From Combretum micranthum (taxonomy: Eukaryota; Streptophyta; Magnoliopsida; Myrtales; Combretaceae): DNA of 64,000 nucleotides. The number at the start of each line of letters is the position of its first letter. The stretch's first letter is position 1. Of the stretch, positions 34,613 through 46,886 are shown in pieces. The position numbers were made by a program, and so were the translations under genes. The notes below the pieces were generated by a model. It had not been told where the DNA came from, did no database searches, and saw only the letters and a list, made by a program, of their open reading frames with translations. Location of the stretch: NCBI GenBank assembly GCA_024138025.1, contig JAMXBD010002480.1:124001-188000 (forward strand). Direction: 5' to 3'.

Positions 34613-36024
34613 GTCGAGTTTATCCCCACTTGAATGACGCACTTTCATGCGTTTTCTCCAGCTTTTATAGCAAAATACGCTTAAAAATGCTAGAATAAGC
34701 ACTTTTTGGATTTGGTTCAAAAGTTGGAAGAGGACAAAAATAAAACTTAAACGGCTTGTTCGAGCCAAATGTGAATCTTTTGCACTCATAATAGGAGAAT
34801 TATGTGTTAACAAGTCATTTATTCTTAGGTTGATGCTCTTAATGATATTTGAAAAGAACTCATTTCCTTGTTTTTACTTGATTACATCTTAAGTTACATG
34901 TAAATAGAGATCAGAGTCTTGAATCGAAGTTTTTATGTTCTATTGCTTCTTCTTTTGACAGCAACTGATTGTGAGATCAAAAGAGCAGTACTAAATTGTC
35001 CAGAAGGAGCAACCCACTTCCCCCCTATGAGCAGAGTAGAAATTGTGGCAGACCAATCCAAAGATAAGCAGTAATTCAACTTGGGTTGTTGAAATGCAAG
35101 AAACAGAGCAACTGAGGTAATTTTCTTTCTACAAACTTTGGGAATGCAGAGCGGTTATTGAACCAGCATTAGCAGCTTAGGAACTAGAGAAAAATACAGC
35201 AGCACTTAACCACTTGACAATCGATACATGTCGTTCATTGTGGAGAGTTGTGCACCCAATAGCCCGAGTTAAAGCGCTCGTTCGTTTAATTGGGAATGCC
35301 CGGTAGCCGTATGATATGTTGTTTTCGTTGGGCGAACATGTGGGTAGTGAAAAATCAGCTGAACATACGCTTTAGTGATCAGCAACTGAGAGTAGCTAGA
35401 GCGCCATCAAATCAATGGCAGATCCAAGCTGTGCACTGGAGCAACCACCACGTGACGCCAAAACCTTCATATTCAAAAGGAGCTGAACATGGAGCCACAT
35501 ATATCAGCAGACCTGAACTCCAAACAGATCTACTTGTTTTTCAGTTACACAATCAGATCTATTGTTTTACTATCTAATTGCTAATATCTACTTGTATTTT
35601 CTTACAATATATAATCTTTGAATGTTAGATGCATTATGCATCATAAGCATAGAAAATGCTTGGAATTTTCGATATCCGGTGAAAAATCAGGTCTGACGTA
35701 CCCAATCTAAGAGGAATATTAAAGCTCACAGGAATAATTGTAAAAGAATTATTTACATTGATCCATATACAGGTGCACAACAACATTGCAACAAAGTCTG
35801 CAACTTAGGTAAAACAAGAACAGATTTATAATCTTATTGTTGATATCACAAGCCTCAAATATAGGCAGGAGGATCTGGATAGCAAAATAATAATAAAAAA
35901 AAAAAAGCAATTATTCAGCAAACAGCAAGCCAGCATCAACTGAAAAGCCAACCATTGCAGCAACCAAAAGTTAATTCTATCTAGCACAGATGGTAATTTG
36001 TCAGGTTGATGCAGAGGCATGTTC
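34613..36024. other. Spacer and 3' flank of the GRDP-like gene
   Basis: No recognisable gene. A 95-codon plus-strand ORF at 35290-35577 resembles no family I know and has no evident splice or promoter context. The right end (about 35740-36024) is probably the 3' UTR of the minus-strand GRDP-like gene. Confidence 0.45.
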
Positions 36025-38413
36025 TCAAAATGATTTTGCATTCAGAGTTCCACCACAACCACCACCACAACCACTTCCGCAGCCACCACACCCTCCACTA
36101 TTCATTAAGGTGTTTGTCTCTTTAGGCTCATTGCTAACACGGCTACCACATCCCCCACCACATCCACCGCATCCACCACCAGCACCGCATCCACCCCCGC
36201 ATCCACTACCACAACCACCCCCACCACACCCAGCGCATCCACTGCTTATTGCCATATTACCACACCCACTGCCACACCCACTTCCACATCCTCCACCGCA
36301 GCCAGCAGAAGATGAAAGGACAGCAGTGGGAACTTTGATGGCCCCTTTAACAGCATCTATTTTTTACCCTTCTCCAATCTCCACTGCCGCTGTCTTCTCA
36401 TCTTCATTCATATCTGCATGATTCTCACTGACATTTATATCTTTCTTTTCTGTCTTTAGATTTTTATCAGAAGCAGTGAAACCATTATATCCATCATTTT
36501 TCAGTATATCCAACAATATAAATGCTGATGTAACCATGGGCAACAGAAGGGTTTCACCATTAACCTATTTAATGAAGCAAAGAAAGAGAATGAGAATAAA
36601 ATTAAAAGTGAGAAAATTTTCCATGCTCAAGTAACTGATATAGGATACCTTGATCAATCCAGACTTTAAGTCAATCAAAGCCACTGCTTTTCCATATGGA
36701 TCTTCTGAAGAGAATTCAACAGCTGTAATGAAGTACCGCTCATTGCTTTGTCTATCACTGTTTCTAGGTTCATAATCCAGCTTTCTCCCTGGGAAAAATT
36801 TCACCTGAAACACAACATACAGTTGTTTTTAAGGGATTCAACTGAACAATCCATCTACAATCGTAAGGAAGTCAGCAAAAGTTGACAAGTGATAAAAACT
36901 GAAGGCCAAACAAATGTGGCACTGCAAGCTAGGAAATTGAATAATTCATCACTAGCAAAAAATTATGAACAACTAATGGGACACGAAGAATAACCAGATC
37001 CTATATGACAACAAGGATAGCTAAGACCACACAGAGGAAGGGTGAAAGGCTACATGAATTTTTTAAAGGTGCCGAGTTCTGTGTAAAGTCAAGATGAGAT
37101 CAATGCAAAACAACACATACTTTAATGACAAATTTTCACTATATCATATTATTGGCAGTTAGAATGAATGCTACACTGACCAAGTATCCAGTAATTCTAT
37201 ACTGTAAGGATCATCTTGATCACCAATATATCATAAGATTCCTGCACAAATCGTTCTTGTTTACTAGTAATTATAACTGCAATGTCAAAACTGTGAATGA
37301 AGGTTTTGATAGGCAGATTACAGCATTCTCAGAACACGTAACAGTTATTCCTTGTAACCCTGCCAAATATAAGTTTGATGTTGCTTTGTCATATTTCTCT
37401 CACCATGCAACATTCTCTGTAGATTGTTTTCAGGAATATGTGCAGAGTACCATCCAGTAGTTAACATACCATCTGCAGCCATTTTTTAAACAACTTCCAT
37501 TGAAACATTTCAAAGGTCCATTTTCCGTGAAAACTGCTCAGGCTTAGGCATATTGAACAAGAAAGATCTGTATAACATTCCATTCACTTTTGAGGTCATC
37601 CATATTAGGCTAAGTAGAAAAAGCCAACTAGCAACATTCTTTATTGCTAAAAAATTATAGAAGTACAAAACCTTTTGATTATTTTATGATGAAAACACAG
37701 CAAAGTCCACCTATTGTCATTAGGTTTACATGCTGTTTACAGCATCTAGCCTAAGATGCTGCAGATATTATGCAAGAGTAATGAATTTTTCAAGACAAGG
37801 GGATGAGAGAGGTGATAGAAAATACCGTTTTACAACCAATTAGCTCACAGAAGGCACTATCTTCAGAAGATTTCTTTTGGAACTGGAGAGACCAATGAGA
37901 ATCCAGCATAGACCACTTTCCTGAGGCCAAACATTTTGCTATTGTACATGTTTTGCCTGACTTTGTGCTGGCTGTTATCTGTTTCTTACAGTTGTCCTTA
38001 GCCTCATCCTTCTTGAAGCTCCTGATAGAAACAAGGAAGCAAAAAGCCAACAATCAGAACTATAGATGGTTTCTAGTAAGAAAACAATACTATGAGTGGC
38101 TATAAATAATCATTTTGAAGAGCCACAAGATTATATAGCTTGTTATAAAATTACACAGATCCCTCCCCAATTCAATCATTAGTTGGTACGGTATATAAGT
38201 CTCAAAAAGCAAAAGCCATTGGCTAAAAGAACCCACTGTCTTTGGATGTGCAGGTATAGATAGGTACCCTCAATTCTGCTGTAGTATGCAGCACTGATTA
38301 ACTTAACCTTCTCAATATCATAACGATAAACTTTTTGCATAGCCTTAGAATACTCTTCACTTTATTATTGTATGATGAAATCTAATCAGCAAAGAACAAA
38401 TTCCCCATTTTTT

Positions 38414-38463
<50 letters not shown>

Positions 38464-41220
38464 GGGGGGGTGTGTGTTGGGGGGAAGGGGGAGTGCATGT
38501 CAGAAATATCTTGTAAATGGAAATTGAAATACCTCATTTGGAAACTAATAATCTCACTTCCATCATCAGTGATGACACGGATCCAACTTTTGGCATGTTG
38601 AACCCTTGCTGGAAGAGGGAAAAGGCAAGAACTTTTACCAAATGGCCGTGAAGGAACCATATGAAGCATATATGGGGCAGTAGTTGGAACAGAAAATGAG
38701 ACAGCAATATGTAGGCTGATTGGCTTGGAAGTTTCACAGCCTGAGCAAGACTTTAACTCGAACCATTTTTGATCGGAAAGTTTTGAAACTGGGATCAAAT
38801 AGTCTTCCAAAGAGAGTGATGTAGAACCTACTACTTTTGATGTTTTCTTTATAAGTAAGCTGGATGAAGAATAAGAAACAAGTTCAAAAAGAAGTTCCCC
38901 TTTAGGTTCACAAATAAATGAGGCTACCATTTTCTCCTCTGACTGTGACAAAATACTAAGCCTCCGCTTAACATTAAAGAATGTATCAGGCTGTGATTTT
39001 GTAAACGAGACATAAAAGCTTCCCTTGAGGTTTTCTGGCAGGTCTTTAACCCCAACCATCTCCAAAAGTACCTGTAGAGAAAGAACAAGGAATACTATAA
39101 ACATAAAATCAAGAGGAAACTTTAAGTGTATATTCCCCAAATTAAACAGAGATAGAGACCAAAGACACACATAAAGGCTAAAATAGAAAGCTTTTTATTT
39201 CCATAAAGATCTTCTTACAGTAATATGCTGTTGAAGTAAAGGCCTCTATCATTGACAAGCAATCATTTACTAGAGCCAGCATGATGATCAAACAACTAAT
39301 TCTTAAAGAAATCAATATCGAGTCAAAAGATTAGATGTTTGTTACCCTATGATCTTATTACTTCAAGGGAAAATGATGGGCATGTCAAAGTAGAATTAAG
39401 AGTATATAATCACAATTCTAAAAGATTATACAGAAGAAAGGGACATACAGAGACAAATAAGTACCTCTACGACCTGCACCTCAGGAATCTGAACCATATC
39501 TTGGCATTTAAATGGTGAAATGACCTTGCTGCTCTTTGTGCTAGATATAAAAGGCACAGTGGTGACAGATGATGGGGCAACTCCCCGATACATTGCCCCA
39601 GCTCTCCAATACCTTGTACCAAAAGTTTCTTCCCACTGTCTCGTAGTTCCAGTAAATCCAGTATCCAATTTCTGCCCTTTAGACCTGTCAGAGTCCATGT
39701 CATCATGCTCCAATACCTTGCTAAGCAATTTCACGAGATCTTTACAGTAGGAAGCAGGATGTAACTGGTGAGTGTGCCATATTAGGTCAATGTCATAGGT
39801 AGGAACACAGAAACGTTTTATGGAATTCTCCCTGTTTCTTCTAATGAGATGAAGGAACCCCTTGTAACGAGCTGCAGCTTCTTTAAGAAAGAGATCATGA
39901 CTCATATTGGGCCCAGCTACCTGTGGCGAGAGATGAAAGCTTACCCTTAATATCAATTGATAATTAATCAACAATTTGATATAACTGCAAAACAGATTTT
40001 ATTCACAATTTCGTCTGTGATAGATTCACATAAAAATATGCAAAGCAAAGAAAACTGACAGAAACCAGTAGATTGGAGCAGCAATGAACAGTATGTATTT
40101 TGTAACACGTGTTTTGATAAGGTAATGTTAACCTTGAATAATAATTTATCTTGCTGTACTTCCTGTGTTTGATGGAAAATACCTGGTAAAAGAAGGGATT
40201 CTGTCTTTTAACAGCTGATACTAAATCATATGTTGTACGATTTTCAAGTTTTAAATTTTTTTCAATGAAATCTTCTTTAGTTGCTACACCCAAGTCAATT
40301 CATAGCACTCTGTTGGATACAATCTGTTCCATAATTCTTCGGTTTGCTTTCTACAAGCTCCCTGAACCGAAGATACCACGTTTGAGTTGTCAAGGGTCCT
40401 TCCATAAAGCTTCTCACAGTCAGATTTATACTGCACCTGTAAACCAAAGTAAAAATAAATAAATAAATAATATTAATAATAAAGTTAGTTGCAATGTTCA
40501 GAAATCACCCCCTTTGGAATATTTAAGCACCCAAATATATTATTTTACCGGATTGAGCTGTGACAATGCCAAACCCATTCGCAATCAAGTGGAACAACTA
40601 AAGGTCCTTCAACAAGAGGAGATTCCGAATGCTTGGCAAGCAAAGGAAGCCATAAAGCATTGTATCTGCAATTTGTTAGGAGATACAAGCGAACAAATTG
40701 TGAAAAATGCAATCATCTTTCAAGTATGTAAGCAAATCTATAAAGCTGTGTCATGTTTGTCAATCCCCAAAAATGTTTCAACCATAAAATCTAAGAACTA
40801 TGTGGTCACAATGGTTCGCTCCCTGAAATGGACTTTTTGTGGTCAAATTGCCATTTGAATGTATGATATTGGTGCTTGCTAAAATCCCCATGATCAAACC
40901 ACAACCAATGCATCAGGTTGACGTAGATCTTACTACACAATCATGATTAATTTGATTTACGAATTGTAAATCGCCATGACAATCTACTTCCACTAATTAT
41001 CAACCACTCAATAGACTAAATCATACATGCTGAATATCGGTCTTAATCAACAAAAAGTTTACCTGTAAATTGCTCTATCAAGAACAGGACCATCATAGAG
41101 AAACCGGTTCCTATCTACGGTAGCCAGAAACTCGAGTTGCCTTTTGGCTGCAGCCACCAGGTCAACACTTATCTCAATGCTTTGAGCTTCTGCCCACTCT
41201 GATTCATGCTCCATAACCAT
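36025..41220 (-). CDS. Glycine-rich domain-containing protein (GRDP1/GRDP2-like), eight coding exons, with three lesions
   Basis: Exons on the minus strand with GT/AG borders: 41220-41063, 40665-40549, 40436-40183, 39920-39465, 39071-38533, 38021-37826, 36804-36649, 36564-36025. They add to about 805 codons, the usual size for the family. The N-terminal DUF1399 region has EISVDLVAAAKRQLEFLATV, GPLVVPLDCEWVWHCH, YKSDCEKLYGRTLDNSN, TYDLVSAVKRQ-PFFYQ and DIDLIWHTHQLHPASY. A C2-like part begins VLLEMVGVKDLPENL. The block FFPGRKLDYEP...EDPYGKAVALIDLKSG follows, and the tail is Gly/Cys-rich (GCGGGCGSGCG repeats). Arabidopsis GRDPs are linked to ABA, stress and growth responses. Lesions: one base missing near 40555 (CHRLNP read as CHSSIR), one missing near 40293, and TAA at 36364-36366 before the Gly-rich tail. 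It is either a recent pseudogene or has assembly errors. The ATG lies directly after an AG acceptor. Confidence 0.93.
38408..38491. repeat. Homopolymer tract T16-G39 and following G-rich run in a GRDP intron
   Basis: Sixteen T (38408-38423), then 39 uninterrupted G (38424-38462), then further G runs broken by T and TG. In the sense of the gene this is a C-rich then A-rich tract inside the intron between 38533 and 38021, not at the acceptor. It could form G-quadruplexes on the plus strand. The length may be unreliable in any assembly. Confidence 0.85.
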
Positions 41221-41603
41221 CTGCAATTAATCTCAATCACAAAAACTTCAACAAAAACTAATTAATCTAAATGCTATGCAAATTCAATACAGATAAAGTA
41301 TGCAGGTCTTCAACTCTCAACAAGCTGATCAGCATGAACTAAAATCTTAATCATTTGAATATCAAAACAAATTCAATCAACAGGGGAACAAAATTGTAAT
41401 AAAACATAAACAAAGGAACCATGTAAACTGGGCATACCATAAACTAGACATAATAGAACAAGCATACAAAGAATCAGCTAAAACCCAGAAATAGGCAATC
41501 ACTACTTACTATTGCTATAATTTTACACTTTAACATATACATATATAATTCAAAATGTTGCAGACATGGTTTAGCAAATAAGAAGGAAAGGAGTCCTGAT
41601 TAC

Positions 41604-41650
41604 CTCCAGTGACTTTGGGTTATTCTAATGAAAAGGGTGTGACCAGAAAT
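41604..41650 (-). other. Possible 5' UTR exon of the GRDP-like gene
   Basis: On the minus strand CAAAGTCACTGGAG is followed by GTAATC, a good donor, about 380 bases upstream of the acceptor that precedes the start codon. The exon would be non-coding and its 5' limit is unknown. Inferred from splice-site shape only. Confidence 0.4.
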
Positions 41651-42310
41651 CCTGTTGATCAGTTTGGTTTATTTAGGAATACCTTTCAACAGCTTTTGTA
41701 TGACATGTTCTGACATAAAATATTACAATTCTCGTGTACTTAGTAGTACACTTCGGAGAAATAAAAGTACAACATCAGCTAATTTTTTTATTTTTTTTTT
41801 TGGCCACAAACAACTTTAGTTAATTACCACAATACCCTTTTCCAATTTATAAATATCTGTGTATGTATTTTAAATGATATAAATTAAGGATAAATATCCT
41901 AATATGTATTGTAAATGTCATGGTTGTCAAAACTGGTCCGGATCAATCGATTCAACCCAGTTCGACTGGAACCGATACTAATACCGGGTCGAGTCTCGCC
42001 TAAAACTCATTTTTGCAACAAATTGGTGAGACCTGATCAATCCGAACGATCGAATAAAAAGATATATACAAATAAAAAAATAAATATTTTTATTCATTAA
42101 CAAATACATATTTGTTTTATAAAGGTCTAAGACTTATTTGATCGAATCGTGCTTTTTTATTATTTTATTTTAGGTTAGTGACACGTAAGAATATACCAGG
42201 ACAATTGCATTAGAAATTTTTTATTGTGTAACCAAATTCAATTAACTTTGTATGTATATTGAAATTTAATTGAATGTTATTGAGTGAATTGTTTACGTAC
42301 TTTATATATA

Positions 42311-42684
42311 CGTTGTCCTCCTTATAAATCATTTATGTTAATTATGGTAAAAAAAAAAGAGAGATGATAATGATAAAAAGTACTTGATGCAAACACACAG
42401 ATATAATACTAGGACGCATACCTATCATGCGTGCATACAAAATACGATAAAAATAAACAGAGATATTTATATCCTAATGAATAGTTATTTGAAAATCCTA
42501 AAAATAAGATATCAAAATGATAAAAAAAAAAAGATAAAATAAATAGAGATATGCCTTTCAAAAAAAAGAAAAAAAAAAGACCGAGATATATTTCAAGTAA
42601 ATCATTTACGTTGTTCTATAAATCATTTATGTTAATTATCGTAAAAAAGCGAGAGATGATAATGATAGGAATTACTTGATGCAA
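42311..42684. repeat. Direct repeat pair of about 80 bp
   Basis: Copies at 42311-42391 and 42609-42684 share AAATCATTTATGTTAATTAT, GAGAGATGATAATGATA and ACTTGATGCAA in the same order, about 298 bases apart. The first copy has a slightly longer A-run. Confidence 0.75.
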
Positions 42685-43498
42685 TCTTTGGATTATTTAA
42701 TTTTCATTTATATATTATCTGTATTTTATTATATTTATATGTTATATATATAATCTATTTATTAGTAAAAAAAAATTTTTTGTCTATATTCATTCATTGA
42801 CAAATATCTATTTGAAAACAATAAAAATAAGATACCAAAATGACAAGAGAAAAAAAAAACAAACAGATCCACTAGCACACAAATTCACAATACATGTTTA
42901 AAATTGAATATAATAGTATAATCAAACCTTAAACATAAAATAATCACTAAATTAAATTATATATACATATATATGCTATTGATGAATAGGAAAACTAAAG
43001 ATAAAGGTTCTACGTAAATGATTTTAAATATGCATAAACAACTATTTAGCACCTCGTGCAGTGCACTGATTTGATTCAAAATATATATACATTTGATGAC
43101 ATAATATAGTTTTTTAACACTATTATTTTTGAAAAAATAATTATAAGAATATTATATATATATATATATTGTAATTTATATGACTATTGATGGTTATATA
43201 TTATTTAAAAAATTATAATCCTTCACGATATGCGAATGCAACATCATGATATGCTGATTTTATGTAAACTACATATATTCATGAAAATAGCAAGGTAAAA
43301 TTCGTGGATCGTCCATGTGAAAACATTGAAAATTAAGTAGACCCTTAGTTTTGTCAAAAGTCAACACTTATATTTTCTAAAAAGCTGACATGGCAAATAA
43401 TATGTATGTTTTGTTTATTTAGTGCTAACATATCATTGCATATAATATATTTGATTAAAGAATTTTCTAAAATTATTTTTAAAAAATTATTTTAAAAA

Positions 43499-43503
43499 TC
43501 CAA
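43499..43503. repeat. Left target-site duplication of the solo LTR (TCCAA)
   Basis: TCCAA directly before the LTR is repeated exactly at 46133-46137 directly after it. Confidence 0.8.
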
Positions 43504-46132
43504 TGTCACATCCCGTACAATCCCGCCGTAATTATCAAAGGTCTATGATCAACCCATGGTCCATAAACATCTGATAATTACTAGGCTCTCGAAATGATAC
43601 CACACTTAAAAGATATTTACAGAAATGAAAGTTAAGTCTTTGGTACTTACGGGTATTATTCCAGGCATTTTCTTTAATTGCTTATGGCTTCCCTGCAAAA
43701 GAAGCTGTAGGGTGGTGAGCATAATTCCACGTGCTCAGTAAGTGGATATAAAAAGGGTAATTATAAACATTATAAGACAAATCACAATCATTGTTATTAG
43801 AGTGAATTATGCAGTCAATCGGGATGCCATCCGCGTAATGTTGACCGGTTCATTACGAGATTAGAGAAATTAACCCCACTCTAATCTGGGTTTCGAGGAG
43901 TTAACACAAATTCATTTTCCATAAAACCGGGAATGTGCAATGGGTCTCCTGTCCTCCCAAAAACCGTTCAGGACTATCCCTCGGATAGCTTGTAACCTTT
44001 ACTGCGACCTCCTCTCTTGTCACTTAGTTCAATAAAGGTTAAAAGAAGAAATCCATTCTCACCTGGACGGTCGGTTTTATGGATGCAAGGATGCGAAATG
44101 TGTTATGCTATGCATGATCGGTTATTATTTTCACTATATTCTTAATAATACATTCTTCGGTGATCAACAAGTATCCCACACCAAAACAATAGGATAAGTA
44201 AACATCCAATATCAAACAAAATCAATCAACCACACACGTTTTATAGCTAATTTACAAGCACAAACAATTATAATGTAAATAATATCCCTTTTCACAATTA
44301 CCATATAAATGAACCACTTACCAAAATGGGCTTTGTTTGTGGAATAGATCGATGTGGATTTCACCTATAAGAATGATTTTGATAAAATAATGAATTAGTG
44401 TTATGATACTAAATTTTGTTTTAGTTGTAGTATGATGATAAGGTTGGCTTAAGGAATGAGATAACTTTATTAAAGGATGGTAAGTTAGTAAAAGAAGTTA
44501 ATGAGCTTACTTGGTTTAGAAAAGTATTTCTAATTTATATGGTATATGATTTATAGTTTATAATCTCAAGGTTATTGGTTGCTAGGCTTTAAATTTTTAC
44601 TATTACATATATTTAGTAATTCCTTTATTGAGGTATGTATGTCATTATAGGAACTAGTATATATAAAGTAAAGTGTAAAGGTGGTTAGGAATGATTTAGT
44701 AAAATTCTCATAATTTCTTTATTTACTAACTATAATTTAATATTCCCTAGCTATAGTTGATATTTAATAAATTAGTGCATATATTCAAATAATTGTGACA
44801 AAATTTGTAAGTATCAGAAATGTTAGTATAAATATCTTGGAGTAATAATATAATATTTTTTTATTTTTAGGAATCGTTTTAGGTATTTATTTTAAAAGTT
44901 CGGATTGCACTATTTCTTGTATAATCGTAATGAAAATCATGTAATTTTTAAAAATATCAAAACTTCACGAAAAATTCTGAAAATTTTATATGTTGTAACT
45001 AATATTATATTGTACTTACTGTAAAAGTTTGGAGCCGAACGAACAAGTTTTGATGTAGTAACTATTTCTCGACGGAGATCGGCTGGGGTTCGCCGGCGCC
45101 ACCACTTAGCGGCGGAATCGCTCCTCCTAGAGTTGTCGGACGGCTTGGGGAAATTTTAGGATTCTAACTGTGAAGTTTGGTGTTTTCTAATTTCGGGTGT
45201 GAGTTTGGTGAATTTTGGAACTTCTGGGCGTATTTATAGCGGATTTTGGGATTTTCTAAAATCGGTAAAAATTACCAGATGTCAAAAATTTTTCATGCAA
45301 AAATTACCACGTAATCCCTATATTTTACACGTCCATTCTGTAAGCTACAGTAATTTTTGACATTTGTTTGATATTTTCTCCGAATTTTGACACCTAATTT
45401 AAGTACATGCATAATTATTTTGTTTTTATTTAATGTAAAAAAAATTTGTCATCTGTTCCCACGAATTTTCCTAATTTTTCTGATTTTTTCAGAGTCTTGA
45501 TTGATGTTTATGTCTCCATTTGGTAATTTGTTTGGTTAATTTGTTACTTTTTGGGTAAATTGTTGCTTTTTAGGAATTTTCCTTCAATTTTTCCAAAGTT
45601 TAGAGTTCTTATGGTTTCAGAATGATTATGACATTCTTAGGAGCTGAGCAATTCTTGTTTCCCATTTTTTGGAGTTTTATAGGGGTTTTTAGAGATATTT
45701 AGGTTAATTTGAGGGTATTTTAGTCTTTTTACTACTTTAATTTTGGTTTTATTAGACAAATTCAGCCAACTTTTACACTATTCATTGATTTGACTATATC
45801 TAATTTTACCTTAACTTACTTTTCATTCTTACTTTTACTTAATTACAATTTACTATTTCATGATTACTATTCATTTCACTATTTACTATTAACCTTAATT
45901 ATTCACTATCTACCTTTGTTATTATTTATATAGTCAAGGAATTTATTTTTCATTTGGATTCTAAATTCTTATATTTCTATATAATTTCTTTTGATTTCTT
46001 TTAGAAGGATCATATTCTTAATATTATTATATTATATATATTCTATTTTATTTTAGTTCATATGAACATCCTTATATTACTTTTAGGTTAAATTTCATAG
46101 GCTAAATAAAAAAAAAAAAATCGGGCATTATA
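43504..46132 (-). mobile_element. Solo LTR of a gypsy-type element, minus orientation
   Basis: Starts TGTCACATCCCG and ends CGGGCATTATA, flanked by an exact 5-bp duplication TCCAA. On the minus strand the start would be TATAATGCCCG and the end CGGGATGTGACA, ends I associate with large plant chromovirus (Tekay/Del-like) LTRs. The last two bases TA are a likely decayed CA. No gag-pol, primer site or second LTR is present, so it is a product of recombination between two LTRs. About 2.63 kb. A GC-richer part around 45060-45160 is the only unusual internal stretch. Confidence 0.75.
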
Positions 46133-46592
46133 TCCAATGATAAAAGAAAAAAACAAATAAAGAAATATAAATACGTAGATGATTTGAAACTTGTCCATTG
46201 TCTAATACTTGAGCACCCCTATTTATAATTCCAAATAGGCTATATTCCACTTTAAAATGTAAGCATGTAGGAGATTTGAAATTCGCCACATTGTCCATCA
46301 CATCATTTTTTTCATAATTCGATTTTTTTCGTTTTGTTAATGGAATACCTTTTTTTAAACTAAAAGATTTTTAAATATTTTTAAAACATTTTTAATTATA
46401 TATTATTTGTAATGACACACTAGTATAAAATAAGCAAAATTTACAACATTCTCCACCTTAGCTTTCCAAAAGGCCTAAGTATTAGCTTTTCAAAAAGCAG
46501 GTCCATGTAAATTTTCATGGTTTGTAAGGACTAAGAGGTTGGTGCAATTTACCTAATAATTAATTTGATTTTATTAGAAAATATTTAAACCA

Positions 46593-46623
<31 letters not shown>

Positions 46624-46886
46624 ATACTTGTCTCAAATTCACTGAGTACACAAAGTGTGAAACATTTACTTATTTCCAACGGGTAAATTTTTTTCCGTAA
46701 GAAAGTAAGAGTACTTCTTTCCATAGCAGTACTGTTAAAGAGAAGGGGAAAATAAAAACAAAAAAGCTAATGTAGTTTTTTTAATAGTTACTAGGGTGCA
46801 TTTGAAAAAAAAAAAAAAAGTAAAAGAGAAGTTCAAATAACTAACTTTTTTTTTAATGAAAAGATATTATTTTAATAAGGAAAAAA
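46133..46886. other. AT-rich spacer
   Basis: No gene or domain seen. Contains an alternating TA run at about 46601-46623 and poly-T/A runs. Confidence 0.5.

Larger units (their letters stand above)
41651..43503. other. Upstream region of the GRDP-like gene and AT-rich spacer
   Basis: No gene seen. The GRDP promoter should lie in its first few hundred bases. At about 41925-42060 is a GC-richer patch with repeated words (GATCAATCGATTCAACCC, GATCAATCCGAACGATCGAA) of a kind common in plant dispersed repeats. After that come AT-rich text and the direct repeat at 42311-42684. Confidence 0.45.

Noticed and set aside
35290..35577. Plus-strand open frame of 95 codons beginning MGMPGSRMICC
   Set aside because: No family resemblance, no splice or promoter context, and a length expected by chance; left as spacer.
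35990..36421. Plus-strand proline/histidine-rich open frame of 143 codons
   Set aside because: It is the antisense of the glycine/cysteine-rich last exon of the GRDP-like gene; GGN repeats read backwards give CCN and CAN codons.
40514..40858. Plus-strand open frame of 114 codons
   Set aside because: Overlaps antisense to GRDP exon 2 and its flanking introns; the minus strand has conserved domain text with proper splice sites, this one has none.
41915..42100. Short plus-strand frame in a GC-richer patch
   Set aside because: The patch looks like a dispersed repeat with GATCAAT/CGATCGAA words; no domain and no boundaries clear enough to call an element.
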